DNA of 64,000 nucleotides from Clostridiales bacterium UBA1234 (GTDB taxonomy: Bacteria > Bacillota > Clostridia > TANB77 > UBA1234), in assembly GCA_002308995.1 (NCBI GenBank), contig DBWQ01000007.1, forward strand, positions 10,478-74,477, written 5' to 3'. Numbering within the stretch: position 1 is the stretch's first letter; every line of letters starts with the position of its first letter. A program made the translations under genes and the position numbers. The notes beneath the pieces are model-generated. The model was not told where the DNA came from, did not search any database, and saw nothing but the letters and a program-made list of their open reading frames with translations. Shown in pieces: positions 16,764-25,679 of this stretch.

Positions 16764-17447
16764 TTATATTTTCTTTAATCTTTTTAGGCTTGAAAAAGTT
16801 GAATCGCCAACAATCACATGATCAATTAATCGTATTCCAAAAAGAATCCCTGCTTCTTTCACTTTTTGAGTACATTTTAAATCATCTTCGCTAGGATTAA
16901 CATCTCCACTAGGATGATTATGTACAAGTACAATGCCATGTGCGCCACATTTGATTGGCTCTCTATAAATATCCTTCATCTCTATACTCGCAGTATTTAA
17001 CTGTCCCACTGCATTTTGAATGATTTGAATCACACGATGATGAGAATCCAGTAAAATCGTTTTAATAATCTCTCTTTTTTCATGTTTAAACTCTGCTCCT
17101 ATAAGATGGTAAACATCTTCTGGAGAAGTTAATTGTTTTTGGAGAAACGAATTCGGCTTTGTTGCACGATTAGCAATCTCACATACAGCTTTTAATTCGA
17201 TGGCTTTCACACGACCAATCCCTTCTTTTTTTCTTAATTCTTGAAGGGAAAAATCATTTAGAAAGCTAATACCTCTTTCTTTCGTATCATCCTTTAACAA
17301 GTTTTGTGCAATTTCAATAGCAGTCAAATTTTTGGTTCCTGTTTTAATCACAATTGCCATTAATTCTGCAAGCGATAAACTCTCTGCCCCATAAGCTTCT
17401 AATTTTTCATAAGGGCGTTCCATACAAGGTAATTCTTTTAGTTTCAT
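16764..17447 (-). CDS. radC: RadC-family JAB/MPN domain protein
   Basis: The 227-residue protein has an N-terminal helix-hairpin-helix region (ELRKKEGIGRVKAIELKAV) and a C-terminal JAMM metal site (HNHPSGDVNPSEDD). Its biochemical role is unsettled in spite of the name. It is first in the radC-mreBCD-mrdA-minC unit, the usual Firmicutes arrangement, twelve bases before mreB, and has a consensus promoter upstream. Confidence 0.94.
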   Translation of the reverse strand: MKLKELPCMERPYEKLEAYGAESLSLAELMAIVIKTGTKNLTAIEIAQNLLKDDTKERGISFLNDFSLQELRKKEGIGRVKAIELKAVCEIANRATKPNSFLQKQLTSPEDVYHLIGAEFKHEKREIIKTILLDSHHRVIQIIQNAVGQLNTASIEMKDIYREPIKCGAHGIVLVHNHPSGDVNPSEDDLKCTQKVKEAGILFGIRLIDHVIVGDSTFSSLKRLKKI

Positions 17448-17537
17448 AAAAAGACCTCTCCTTTACGATTTGTCCTCAAACCGTAAACTGATTGTGTCTC
17501 TTCTTTCTCTTCCTTTTTCTGGCCCCTTTTTAAAAAC

Positions 17538-17566
17538 ATTATAACGATTTCTGTCTTTCTTTTCAA
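17538..17566 (-). promoter_or_regulatory. Sigma-A promoter of the radC-mre operon
   Basis: On the minus strand TTGAAA (17561-17566), 17 bases, TATAAT (17538-17543). It leaves a leader of about 85 bases before radC. Confidence 0.75.
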
Positions 17567-17633
17567 GTGGATTTTTAAGTATTTTTAAGTATCCGTAAGG
17601 TTTAAAAGGATATCTTTCGACAAAAGAATTCAT

Positions 17634-17669
17634 TAAAAAAAGACATTCTACTTTTTTAGTAAAATGTCT
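17634..17669 (-). terminator. Intrinsic terminator of the PLD-like gene
   Basis: AGACATTCTAC (17641-17651) pairs with GTAAAATGTCT (17659-17669) with one mismatch. On the minus strand it is followed by seven T residues. Confidence 0.75.
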
Positions 17670-17688
17670 CTTGCCCTTTTCTTAATCC

Positions 17689-18915
17689 TTATTCAATTCC
17701 AAATCTTCTTTTGGTTCCTTTGATGGTATTCGTTAAATATCTTTCCCATATCGCATACTCATTCGAACCTTCACGAATGATTTCTAAACGATACTGTGTT
17801 GCTGATAGTTTCATAATCCTAACAATATCGGCATCAGCAAGCCCAAGTTTTTCCATTTCTTCAGAAATCAGTGAGATACCCTTGCCATTATCTTTTATTT
17901 CCACTGTCATATTTTTGGATTGATTATCACGGTTGTCAATTACCTCCATACTCATCGCATCACTAAATGGTAAGAATTCTCCCAAAAACATTGCCAAATT
18001 TTTAGGAATCTTCATTTCCTGATCTGTCAATTTTCCTACTTCCATAATTAGGGAGGTCATCGCCTTAAAATCTGACTCTTTTAAATCCTTAACAATTCTT
18101 GACTTCTTAACTTCTTTTTGCGCTTTTTCTTTTCCTAGTAATCGATCTAAATCCTCTTCTGTTTTATTGGTTTCAGCAAAAGCATCTATTTTAGCTTCTT
18201 TTTCCGCTTCCATTTCTACATTTTTTCTAAGGGAAATACCTTCGTCGAATTCAATTTCGAAATCTTCTAAATCATCTTGATGAATCATTCCTAAGCCAAC
18301 ACCCTCATCATACACTTGTTCCCCAATCACTTGCTCTTTATCACCATATAGCTCACTAATACTTGGAATTTTACGATCAATAATTCTTGAAACAATTTCT
18401 CCCTTCATCGCAAGAAGTGCAATATCATCCTTGTCTGCATTTTTAAAGATGGCAAGTGCTTCCTCCATCTGTTTTAAAAAGCGAGTGAAAAGCTCTTTGT
18501 CTTCTGTTTCATAACAAATCTCCGTAATAAGACAAGTGTTTTCCACAAGTCCACCCTCTGAAAACTTTCCGCCAGAAATATATATGTAAGAAGGTTTGTT
18601 ATCAGACTTAAAAACATATAATCTAGTTTCTACTTTACTAGTATCTCCATTCACATTAATGCTGAGATTCGCTCCTAAATTCAAAACTTTTAATAACACA
18701 TCTTTTGATGTGTTTTTACGATCAACACCAACGCATATATGAATCTTTATTCCTCTTTCTGAAGCACTTTTTAAATCCTCCTCTAAATAATCAATGGCAG
18801 AATCCTTGGCAATACCAGAAATAATAAAAACCTCTCCAAAATCTTCTCCAAGCCTTTGTTTTAAAATATCTCCCATGGTCTTTTCTTTTGGCTGATTGAA
18901 ATAGTTTATTTTCAT
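17689..18915 (-). CDS. PLD-like N-terminal domain protein of unknown function
   Basis: The 408-residue soluble protein begins with a phospholipase-D-like fold of the type found in some restriction and helicase-associated proteins (FGEVFIISGIAKDSAIDYLEE, IYISGGKFSEGGLVEN). The HxKxxxxD catalytic motif is not visible. An acidic, Glu/Lys-rich linker (about 230-280) joins it to a C-terminal domain. There is no nuclease partner next to it. It is a single gene between its own promoter and terminator. Function unknown; a non-catalytic PLD scaffold is possible. Confidence 0.6.
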   Translation of the reverse strand: MKINYFNQPKEKTMGDILKQRLGEDFGEVFIISGIAKDSAIDYLEEDLKSASERGIKIHICVGVDRKNTSKDVLLKVLNLGANLSINVNGDTSKVETRLYVFKSDNKPSYIYISGGKFSEGGLVENTCLITEICYETEDKELFTRFLKQMEEALAIFKNADKDDIALLAMKGEIVSRIIDRKIPSISELYGDKEQVIGEQVYDEGVGLGMIHQDDLEDFEIEFDEGISLRKNVEMEAEKEAKIDAFAETNKTEEDLDRLLGKEKAQKEVKKSRIVKDLKESDFKAMTSLIMEVGKLTDQEMKIPKNLAMFLGEFLPFSDAMSMEVIDNRDNQSKNMTVEIKDNGKGISLISEEMEKLGLADADIVRIMKLSATQYRLEIIREGSNEYAIWERYLTNTIKGTKRRFGIE

Positions 18916-18951
18916 AAATATGCGCTCCTTTTGTATCTAAATTCTATCAAA

Positions 18952-18980
18952 ATTTTAGCATAATATGATAAAAAATGCAA
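18952..18980 (-). promoter_or_regulatory. Promoter of the PLD-like gene
   Basis: On the minus strand TTGCAT (18975-18980), 17 bases, TAAAAT (18952-18957). Confidence 0.6.
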
Positions 18981-19131
18981 TCAAAAGTCATAAACTGACA
19001 AAATTATCCAAAAACGATTTCTGCCAGGGACGTCCTTTATGATTTTTGCATATATTTTAATGAATAGATTTTCTATTCAAGGACACAATGATAGTAAGAA
19101 AATTATGACACATATAATAGAGGTGAGTCAT

Positions 19132-19476
19132 GTGACAATTAAAAGAGGCGAAATGTATTTTGCAGACTTAAGCCCTGTTGTGGGTTCCGAACAAGGAGGA
19201 ATTCGACCCGTTTTGATTGTACAAAACGATATTGGAAATAAATTTAGTCCCACGGTCATCGCAGCAGCGATTACCTCTCAAACTGAAAAAAATAAACTTC
19301 CCACCCATATTCATATCCACTCAAAAGAACATGGATTAATGAAAAATTCCATTATCTTAGCTGAGCAAATTCGAACGATTGATAAATCTCGTTTAAAAGA
19401 AAAAATTGGGCAAGTAGATGAAGCTATTATGGGGCAAGTCAATAATGCATTAGGCATTAGTTTCGGTCTAAGCTAA
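19132..19476 (+). CDS. mazF: MazF/NdoA-type endoribonuclease toxin
   Basis: The 114-residue protein has the PemK/MazF fold: an N-terminal strand KRGEMYFADLSPVVGSEQGG, then RPVLIVQND and the TSQTEK segment seen in NdoA, which cleaves mRNA at specific short sites. The GTG at 19132 follows AGGTGA by five bases. The frame is open upstream to 19039 but without a ribosome site. No MazE/NdoAI antitoxin gene is directly upstream, which is unusual; the antitoxin may lie elsewhere. Confidence 0.88.
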   Translation: MTIKRGEMYFADLSPVVGSEQGGIRPVLIVQNDIGNKFSPTVIAAAITSQTEKNKLPTHIHIHSKEHGLMKNSIILAEQIRTIDKSRLKEKIGQVDEAIMGQVNNALGISFGLS

Positions 19477-19484
19477 CACAATCA

Positions 19485-19528
19485 AGAGGATTTCTTAAGC
19501 TACTTACTTAAGAAATCCTCTATTTTTT
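19485..19528. terminator. Terminator between mazF and dusB
   Basis: A perfect 15-bp stem (19485-19499 with 19507-19521) with a seven-base loop, followed by a T-run on the plus strand. It overlaps the last codons of dusB, so it ends mazF and may also affect dusB messages. Confidence 0.85.
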
Positions 19529-20442
19529 GGATTAATTCTGCTTGGTTGTCTATTTGGTTTACCACACTTCTCATTTCTGTCGCATAAGGTAGTCCCTTAA
19601 TATACCATGCAATCCATTTGCGCATTTCTCTTACCGCTATATATTCCCCCTTATCTTTAGAAAGCATGGCTAGATGTTTCAGTATCATCTGTTTCATCAT
19701 TTCTTTTGATTTAAAAATCTCCCTTTTTTCAAGAATTTCTTGGAATATCCACGGATTTCCTAAACTTGCTCTGCCAATCATAATCGCATCACAACCCGTT
19801 TCTCGAAACATTTTTTCCGCTGTTTCAAAGCTTACTACATCTCCATTTCCAATCACAGGAATAGAAACAGCATCTTTCACTCTTTTAATGATATCCCAAT
19901 CTGCCTTTCCAGTATAAAATTCTTCTCTTGTTCTGCCATGAATGGTAATTGCCGCCACATGATTCTTCTCCGCAATTTTAGCAATCTCTACTGCATTAAT
20001 ATGATCCGCATCCCATCCTTTTCGAATCTTGATGGTAACAGGAACTTTTGCCTTTTCAACCACTTTTCCGTGTGATTTCATCAATGAGATCAGGGTGAAG
20101 CATTAGCCTAGAACCATCTTCATTTTTCACCACTTTCGGTGCAGGACACCCCATATTAATATCTATCAAATCTGCCTGCTCGCTAATGCTTTCTGCGACA
20201 TTCGCCATCATATCACTATCAGAGCCAAAGATTTGAATAGCAAAAGGCGTTTCATTCGGCGCTTTTTTCATTAACTGACTGGTTTTTTCATCATGATAAA
20301 AAAGTCCCTTCGCACTCACCATTTCGCTTACCGTAAGTCCTGCGCCAAACTCCTTGCAGATACTACGATATGTCACATCCGTAATTCCCGCCATCGGTGC
20401 TAAAAAAACAGCATTATTTGTTTCCACATTTCCAATTTTCAT
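19500..20442 (-). CDS. dusB: tRNA-dihydrouridine synthase, CGG-recoded
   Basis: Dus enzymes reduce uridines in the tRNA D-loop with FMN. The N-terminal 124 codons hold NAVFLAPMAGITDVTYR and the catalytic-cysteine motif GCPAPKVVKNEDGS. The next 188 codons hold KIRKGWD, HGRTREEFYTG and IGRASLGNPW. The two parts are in different frames and join at CGG 20068-20070. CGGA read as Gly gives LIDEITGKVVEKAKVPVTI and a normal 313-residue enzyme. Without the shift the frame ends four codons after CGG. It follows rodA by 35 bases. Confidence 0.92.
20067..20070 (-). other. CGG recoding site in dusB (CGGA read as Gly)
   Basis: Minus-strand zero frame: ACA-CGG-AAA-AGT-GGT-TGA. Restored: ACA-(CGGA)-AAA-GTG, Thr-Gly-Lys-Val. 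Confidence 0.85.
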
Positions 20443-20477
20443 ATGTTTCTTCCTCTTTTTCTTGTCAAAATCAAAAA

Positions 20478-21582
20478 TTATTCAAACATCTTTTTGTTTC
20501 TTCTACCACTGACACTAAGAACGAGTCCCAGTGCAATAAAATTTGTCAGCATCGCACTTCCACCATAACTAATAAAAGGAAGAGGAATTCCTGTAATCGG
20601 CATTAATCCAATATTCATTCCTACGTTTTCTATAAAATGAGCCAAAAACATGCTTGCGGCGCCTATGGAAAGAAAAGAACCGTAATCGTCCTTTGCCGTT
20701 TTGGCAATATAAAAGCTTTTAACGATTAACAACACAAACAGTATTACCACAAGGGTAGATACCACAAATCCCATTTCTTCTGAAATCACTGCAAAAATAA
20801 AATCTGTCGTTTTCATTGGCAAATACCCTAATTGCGACTGGTTACCATTATGAAGCCCCATGCCCCACATTTGACCAGAACCAACAGCAAGCTCCGATTG
20901 AATGATATTATAACCGGCACCACTAGGATCCATTCCAGGGTTTAAGAAAACGGTAATTCTATTCTTCGCATAATCCGGTAAAACATATTGATACGCTAGG
21001 AATACACTAATCACAACCGTCACAATGGCTCCCAAAACATACCAACCACTAATCCCCGCAATAAAAATCATCATAGCAGCCACCACTAAGAATACCATTG
21101 CCGTACCATAATCTGGTTGTAACGCCAATAGGATACAAGGAACTGCTACATAGATTAATACTAGAATCACATAAAACGGATGATTTAGTTTGCCTCTTTT
21201 TTTAAAAAACTCCAATAGTTTTCCAAGACCTATAATGAGAGTAATCTTGGCAATTTCCCCTGGTTGGATACTGATATTGCCTAATTGAAACCAGCTTCTT
21301 GCTCCATAGATAGGGGGTGTGAACAAAACCGCTATCAAACTCAGTAGTGTTAGAAAATAAATTGGAAGCCATAACTTACCGTAAGATATCGTAATCGATT
21401 AGGAGCACCACCATCATGCTCACCATCCCCGCACCAAACCAAATCAGTTGTTTGGTCACTTCCTCCATATTGCCATTGACTCCCCCATTTGCACTATGAA
21501 GAGCCACAATTCCAATTCCAAAAAGAACAAGGGCAATCACAATAAGCCCATAATCAATTGATTTAAATATCTTTTTGATCAT
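20478..21582 (-). CDS. rodA: SEDS glycosyltransferase RodA, CGG-recoded
   Basis: RodA polymerises lipid II during elongation, paired with PBP2. The 367-residue restored protein has about ten membrane segments and the SEDS signatures ARSWFQLGNISIQPGEIAK, LQPDYGTA and PFISYGGSAML. The first 67 codons are in one frame and end CGG-TAA at 21376-21381. Reading CGGT as Gly gives DYDILGKLWLPIYFL, restoring the first loop with the Gly-Lys seen in homologues. A stop codon directly after CGG means no full-length RodA can be made without the shift. Confidence 0.93.
21378..21381 (-). other. CGG recoding site in rodA (CGGT read as Gly)
   Basis: Minus-strand zero frame: TTA-CGG-TAA. Restored: TTA-(CGGT)-AAG-TTA, Leu-Gly-Lys-Leu. 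The zero-frame stop adjoins the CGG. Confidence 0.87.
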
Positions 21583-21627
21583 GAATTCACTCCTTATCTA
21601 TAAAGTCTTCTCCTTAATAAATAGTGA

Positions 21628-21650
21628 GGCGCGGAGGATACTACCGCGCC
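21628..21650. repeat. Intergenic palindrome A (minE-rodA)
   Basis: GGCGCGG (21628-21634) and CCGCGCC (21644-21650) form a seven-pair GC-rich stem over a nine-base loop in an otherwise AT-rich region. It resembles three other short intergenic palindromes in the window. Confidence 0.5.
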
Positions 21651-21656
21651 CAATGG

Positions 21657-22343
21657 TTATTCTTCTTTTTTCTTTTTAGTTGCTGCTTTTTTGGTTGTCG
21701 TTTTCTTCTTCGTGACTGCCTTTGGTTTTTCTTCAGGTTCTTCTGTAGGTGTGATTTCCTCTACTTTTGTTTCTTCTTTTACGGTAACCTCCGTATTCTC
21801 TACCGCCTTATCAACATTCTTTGTGATATCCTCTGTCACAAATGATTCCGTGCGTTCTTCGCCAATAGGTGATGGCGTAGAATACTCCTCAGATTCCTGC
21901 TCCATGAGTAATTCCTCTTTATTCTTTTTGGCAAGTTCCTCAATTTGACTTAAAATCTGTTCAGCTGCCGCATCGACCCTTTCCTCTGAAAGTTCAGAAA
22001 CCATGTCCATATCCATCTCATCTAACTCACCTTGAGGAGCAACTGGTTTGACATTCTTAATAGGAATATTCGCATAAAGAGCAGGCCCTTCCAGTCCAAC
22101 TTCCATTCCCCTTGTCAATTCTACTTCTAAAGACTCTTCATCAATTTCAATATATTTTTTAATCACATCGATTAATTCCTTTTTCATCATATCAAAGAAA
22201 TCCGGAGAAACACTCGCACGATCTTGCATTAAAACAAGTTTTAAACGATCTTTTGCTGCTTGTTTTGATGCGACTTCTCTATCTTTCTTTTGAAATGTTT
22301 TCACAAAACTGAAAACAGGTTCAAACACTTCTTTTAGTTCCAT
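21657..22343 (-). CDS. minE: Cell division topological factor MinE with long charged extension
   Basis: Residues 20-85 match MinE (AKDRLKLVLMQDRASVSP, KKYIEIDEESLEVEL), which drives MinD off the membrane and sets up pole-to-pole oscillation. Normal MinE is about 90 residues. This one has 228, with a Glu-rich disordered region and a Lys/Thr tail (KKKTTTKKAATKKKK) that could bind nucleic acid or membrane. It lies 18 bases after minD. The extension is in frame with no break, so it looks genuine. Confidence 0.85.
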   Translation of the reverse strand: MELKEVFEPVFSFVKTFQKKDREVASKQAAKDRLKLVLMQDRASVSPDFFDMMKKELIDVIKKYIEIDEESLEVELTRGMEVGLEGPALYANIPIKNVKPVAPQGELDEMDMDMVSELSEERVDAAAEQILSQIEELAKKNKEELLMEQESEEYSTPSPIGEERTESFVTEDITKNVDKAVENTEVTVKEETKVEEITPTEEPEEKPKAVTKKKTTTKKAATKKKKEE

Positions 22344-22361
22344 AGATATGCCTCCTTATTT

Positions 22362-23168
22362 TTAGGCTTGCTTCAATGGTTTTGTCCAGAAATCTTTAAA
22401 TTTTTTCCAAGCACTCTCATCTTTTCCTGGAATGGTAACAGGAATCTCTTCGCCTAAAATTCTTCTTGCCGTTTCCATATAAGCTTTTCCAGATTGTGAT
22501 TTGCTATTGGTAACAGAAGGCTCTCCTTTATTGGTTTGAATAATGACATTTTCATCATCTGGGATAGCACCAATGAGTTTCACAGAAAGAAGTTCGACGA
22601 TATCATCCGCATCCATCATTTCCCCTTTTCGAACCATTTTGGTACGAATTCTATTTAAGATAAGCATTGGTTTTGGAAGACTACTGGATTCTAAAAGACC
22701 CACGATACGATCCGCATCTCTTACAGCAGATACTTCTGGCGTAGTAACTACTAAAGCACGGTCTGCACCAGCAATTGCATTTTTAAAACCTTGTTCTATT
22801 CCGGCAGGGCAATCAATAATAACATAGTCAAACTCGATTTTTAATTCCTCACAAATCTTTTTCATTTGTTCTTCATTAAGGGCATTTTTATCTCTTGTTT
22901 GAGCGGCAGGAAGCAAAAATAAACCCTCATATCTTCTATCTTTAATGAGTGCTTGTTTTAGTTTGCAATTTTCTTCGACAACATCCACAATGTCATACAC
23001 AATTCTATTTTCTAGGCCCATCACCACATCTAAATTTCTAAGACCAATATCCGTATCTACAAGGGCAACTTTCTTGCCCATCATGACAAGTGCTGTTCCT
23101 AAATTTGCTGCGCTAGTCGTCTTTCCCACGCCGCCTTTTCCTGATGTTATGACAATTACTTCTCCCAT
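22362..23168 (-). CDS. minD: Septum site-determining ATPase MinD
   Basis: MinD (268 aa) is a deviant Walker ATPase (GKGGVGKTTSAANLG) that binds the membrane when ATP-loaded and recruits MinC. The C-terminal amphipathic membrane helix is present (ESAWKKFKDFWTKPL). It is first in the minD-minE-rodA-dusB operon, with a consensus promoter upstream. Length and motifs are typical. Confidence 0.96.
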   Translation of the reverse strand: MGEVIVITSGKGGVGKTTSAANLGTALVMMGKKVALVDTDIGLRNLDVVMGLENRIVYDIVDVVEENCKLKQALIKDRRYEGLFLLPAAQTRDKNALNEEQMKKICEELKIEFDYVIIDCPAGIEQGFKNAIAGADRALVVTTPEVSAVRDADRIVGLLESSSLPKPMLILNRIRTKMVRKGEMMDADDIVELLSVKLIGAIPDDENVIIQTNKGEPSVTNSKSQSGKAYMETARRILGEEIPVTIPGKDESAWKKFKDFWTKPLKQA

Positions 23169-23227
23169 AAATATCCTCCATTCTCCTCATAAAGTCGTGC
23201 TTCCGTAGTCTTTTTTGTTACACAACT

Positions 23228-23256
23228 ATGATATACATGAATGATAAAAATGTCAA
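23228..23256 (-). promoter_or_regulatory. Sigma-A promoter of the minD operon
   Basis: On the minus strand TTGACA (23251-23256), 17 bases, TATCAT (23228-23233). Confidence 0.75.
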
Positions 23257-23283
23257 TGGAATCATAGGGGTTTTTTACAAAAA

Positions 23284-23308
23284 TAGAGGTGGCCACAAGT
23301 CACCTCTA
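23284..23308. repeat. Intergenic palindrome B
   Basis: TAGAGGTG (23284-23291) and CACCTCTA (23301-23308), eight pairs with a nine-base loop, between the minD promoter and the aminopeptidase stop. Confidence 0.5.
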
Positions 23309-23345
23309 CATAATATGATTCTTTGAAATCCTTCTACGCATATAT

Positions 23346-24761
23346 TTATTTCATAAACACCTTATAAGCTTTATAAGACATGTAAATATCAAATTTACTA
23401 GCAACTTCATATGGAGAATGCATTGATAAAACAGGTGTGCCACAATCAATGACATCCATGCCTTTATCAGCAAGAATATAGGCGATTGTCCCACCGCCTC
23501 CTTCATCCACTTTGCCAAGTTCAGCTATTTGGAACCTTACCTTATTATCATCAAATAGTTTTCTAAGCTCTGCCACATACTCAGCATTAGCATCGTTAGC
23601 CCCAGATTTTCCCCTTGCTCCTGTATATTTATTTAAACCAACTCCCATTCCAAAGAAAGAAGCGTTTCTCTTCTCGGAAGTAGATGCATAAATAGGATCA
23701 AATGCACCATCCACGTCAGCGGAAAGCATTTTAGAATTTCTAAGTAATCTTGACATTACATTTGGATTATGTTCCTCTCCATTTAAAACAAGAAGTTCAC
23801 CAATAAAGTCTTCTAGGGTTCTCGCTTCCATACCCGTGTTCCCCACACTACCAATTTCTTCTTTATCAACCAAAATACAAATAGCGGTATGTTTTGGATT
23901 CTTCACTTCGCAAATCGCTCTTAAGGACGTATAGGCACATACTTTATCATCTTGACCATAAGCGCCAACCATACTTCTATCAAAGCCAATGGTTTTTGCT
24001 TTAAACGCTGGTACAATCTCTAGCTCTGCACTTAAGAAATCTTTCTCCACAATTCCATACTGGTCATTTAATATCTTCATGATATTAATTTTCACTTTTT
24101 CGCTAACTTTTTCATCGTCAAAAGGAATACTACCAATTAATAGGTTTAAGTCTTCTCCTTCAATTCCCTCTGACATCTTTTTTTCCATTTGACGTCTTGC
24201 CATGTGAGGAAGTAGGTCTGTAATCACAAATGTGAAATCGTCTCCCTCTTCTCCCACGCTAATCTCCACTTTCTTACCATTTTTAAGTGCCACTACACCA
24301 TGAATAGCAAGCGGAATGGTAACCCATTGATACTTCTTGATTCCTCCATAATAGTGTGTTTTAAAATAAGCAAAACCATTATCCTCATACAAAGGATTTG
24401 GTTTTAAATCAAGCCTTGGAGAATCGATATGTGCTCCCACAACGCGAAGACCACTTTCTAAACTTTCTGAGCCTATTACTGCTAAAATAATATTTTTGTC
24501 GCGATTTACATAATAAACTTTGTCGCCTGCTTTTAACTTTTTCATCTTATCAATCGGTTTAAAGCCATTCTCCTGTGCAATTTGGATGGCGGATTTCACG
24601 CATTCTCTTTCTGTTTTGGATTGATTTAAAAAGTGAATATACTCATCGCAAAACTCTCTAATGGTGCGTCTATCACTTTCCGATGTTTCATCCCATCCAT
24701 TCTTAGGATTATTTAATAATTCTTCTTTCAGTCTTTGTCCTTCTGTTTTGATATCTGACAT
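23346..24761 (-). CDS. M18-family aminopeptidase
   Basis: The 471-residue cytosolic enzyme belongs to the M18 aspartyl-aminopeptidase family with two zinc ions. The first metal motif is VVGAHIDSPRLDLKPNPLYED. The Asp-Lys-Glu-Glu region VDKEEIGSVGNTG holds the catalytic glutamates, and the terminal histidine motif is LSMHSPYEVASKFD. Length fits the family. It is monocistronic, with palindrome B just past its end. Confidence 0.9.
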   Translation of the reverse strand: MSDIKTEGQRLKEELLNNPKNGWDETSESDRRTIREFCDEYIHFLNQSKTERECVKSAIQIAQENGFKPIDKMKKLKAGDKVYYVNRDKNIILAVIGSESLESGLRVVGAHIDSPRLDLKPNPLYEDNGFAYFKTHYYGGIKKYQWVTIPLAIHGVVALKNGKKVEISVGEEGDDFTFVITDLLPHMARRQMEKKMSEGIEGEDLNLLIGSIPFDDEKVSEKVKINIMKILNDQYGIVEKDFLSAELEIVPAFKAKTIGFDRSMVGAYGQDDKVCAYTSLRAICEVKNPKHTAICILVDKEEIGSVGNTGMEARTLEDFIGELLVLNGEEHNPNVMSRLLRNSKMLSADVDGAFDPIYASTSEKRNASFFGMGVGLNKYTGARGKSGANDANAEYVAELRKLFDDNKVRFQIAELGKVDEGGGGTIAYILADKGMDVIDCGTPVLSMHSPYEVASKFDIYMSYKAYKVFMK

Positions 24762-24835
24762 AATGATCCTCCTTTGTTATTATCTTTTATAGGTATTATA
24801 TACAAAATCGCTTATTTTATCAATATGGTATCTTT

Positions 24836-25678
24836 CTATTTTGAAGAATCCTCTAGGCACTTTTTATATACTTCCGACTTGGTCATATGCTTCTCTTTGG
24901 CTACTTTTTTCATTGCCTCTTTTTTATCCATACCCTCTTTTAAATACTGCTCCATGAGTTCTTGAACCGAAAGAGAAGTGGTCTCCTCTTCTTCTACCAT
25001 AGGAGCACCTTCCACCACAATGACAAATTCTCCTTTAATATTCTCCTCTGTATAATAGGCATTGGCTTCCTCCAATGTCATTCGTAAAAACTCTTCGTGG
25101 ATCTTTGTGATTTCACGAGCCAAAACAATACGGCGCTCTTTTCCAAATGTTACTAAAAAATCCTGTAGGGTTCTTTTTAGTTTGTGGGGTGCCTCATAAA
25201 ATAGCATCGTTCTTGTTTCATTTTTTAAAACATCTAGTCTTTCTTTGCGGCATCGTTTGTTAATCGATAAAAACCCTTCAAACACAAATTTTGTTGTATC
25301 AAATCCAGAGGCAATTAAGCCTTGAATGCAAGCCACTGCACCAGGAATGGGAACAATTTCAATGCCACTTTCAATACAAGCTTTGACCAAATCCTCACCC
25401 GGATCAGAAATAGCAGGGGTACCCGCATCCGACACCAAAGCCAAATTTTTCCCTTCTTGCAAAAGAGAAATCACATGTCCGACTTTTACCCCTTCATTAT
25501 GCCTATAAAAACTAATTAACGGTTTTTGAATTTCAAAGTGTGTTAACAAATGAAGTGTTTTTCGTGTATCTTCTGCTAAAACAGTATCCACTTCTTTTAA
25601 TATGCGAAGTGCGCGCAATGTGATATCTTCTAAATTTCCAATAGGAGTTGCTACTAAGTATAATTTTCCATTTTCCAT
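24836..25678 (-). CDS. rsmI: 16S rRNA 2'-O-ribose C1402 methyltransferase
   Basis: RsmI methylates C1402 in the ribosomal P-site region. The ATG at 25678 lies after GAGGAG and gives MENGKLYLVATPIGNLEDI, the exact family start; the frame is open upstream into the previous gene. Motifs AEDTRKT and VSDAGTPAISDPGEDLV are present. The 280-residue length is normal. It begins two bases after the stop of the trmN6-like gene, as in many Firmicutes (yabB-yabC order). Confidence 0.95.
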   Translation of the reverse strand: MENGKLYLVATPIGNLEDITLRALRILKEVDTVLAEDTRKTLHLLTHFEIQKPLISFYRHNEGVKVGHVISLLQEGKNLALVSDAGTPAISDPGEDLVKACIESGIEIVPIPGAVACIQGLIASGFDTTKFVFEGFLSINKRCRKERLDVLKNETRTMLFYEAPHKLKRTLQDFLVTFGKERRIVLAREITKIHEEFLRMTLEEANAYYTEENIKGEFVIVVEGAPMVEEEETTSLSVQELMEQYLKEGMDKKEAMKKVAKEKHMTKSEVYKKCLEDSSK

Positions 25679-25679
25679 C

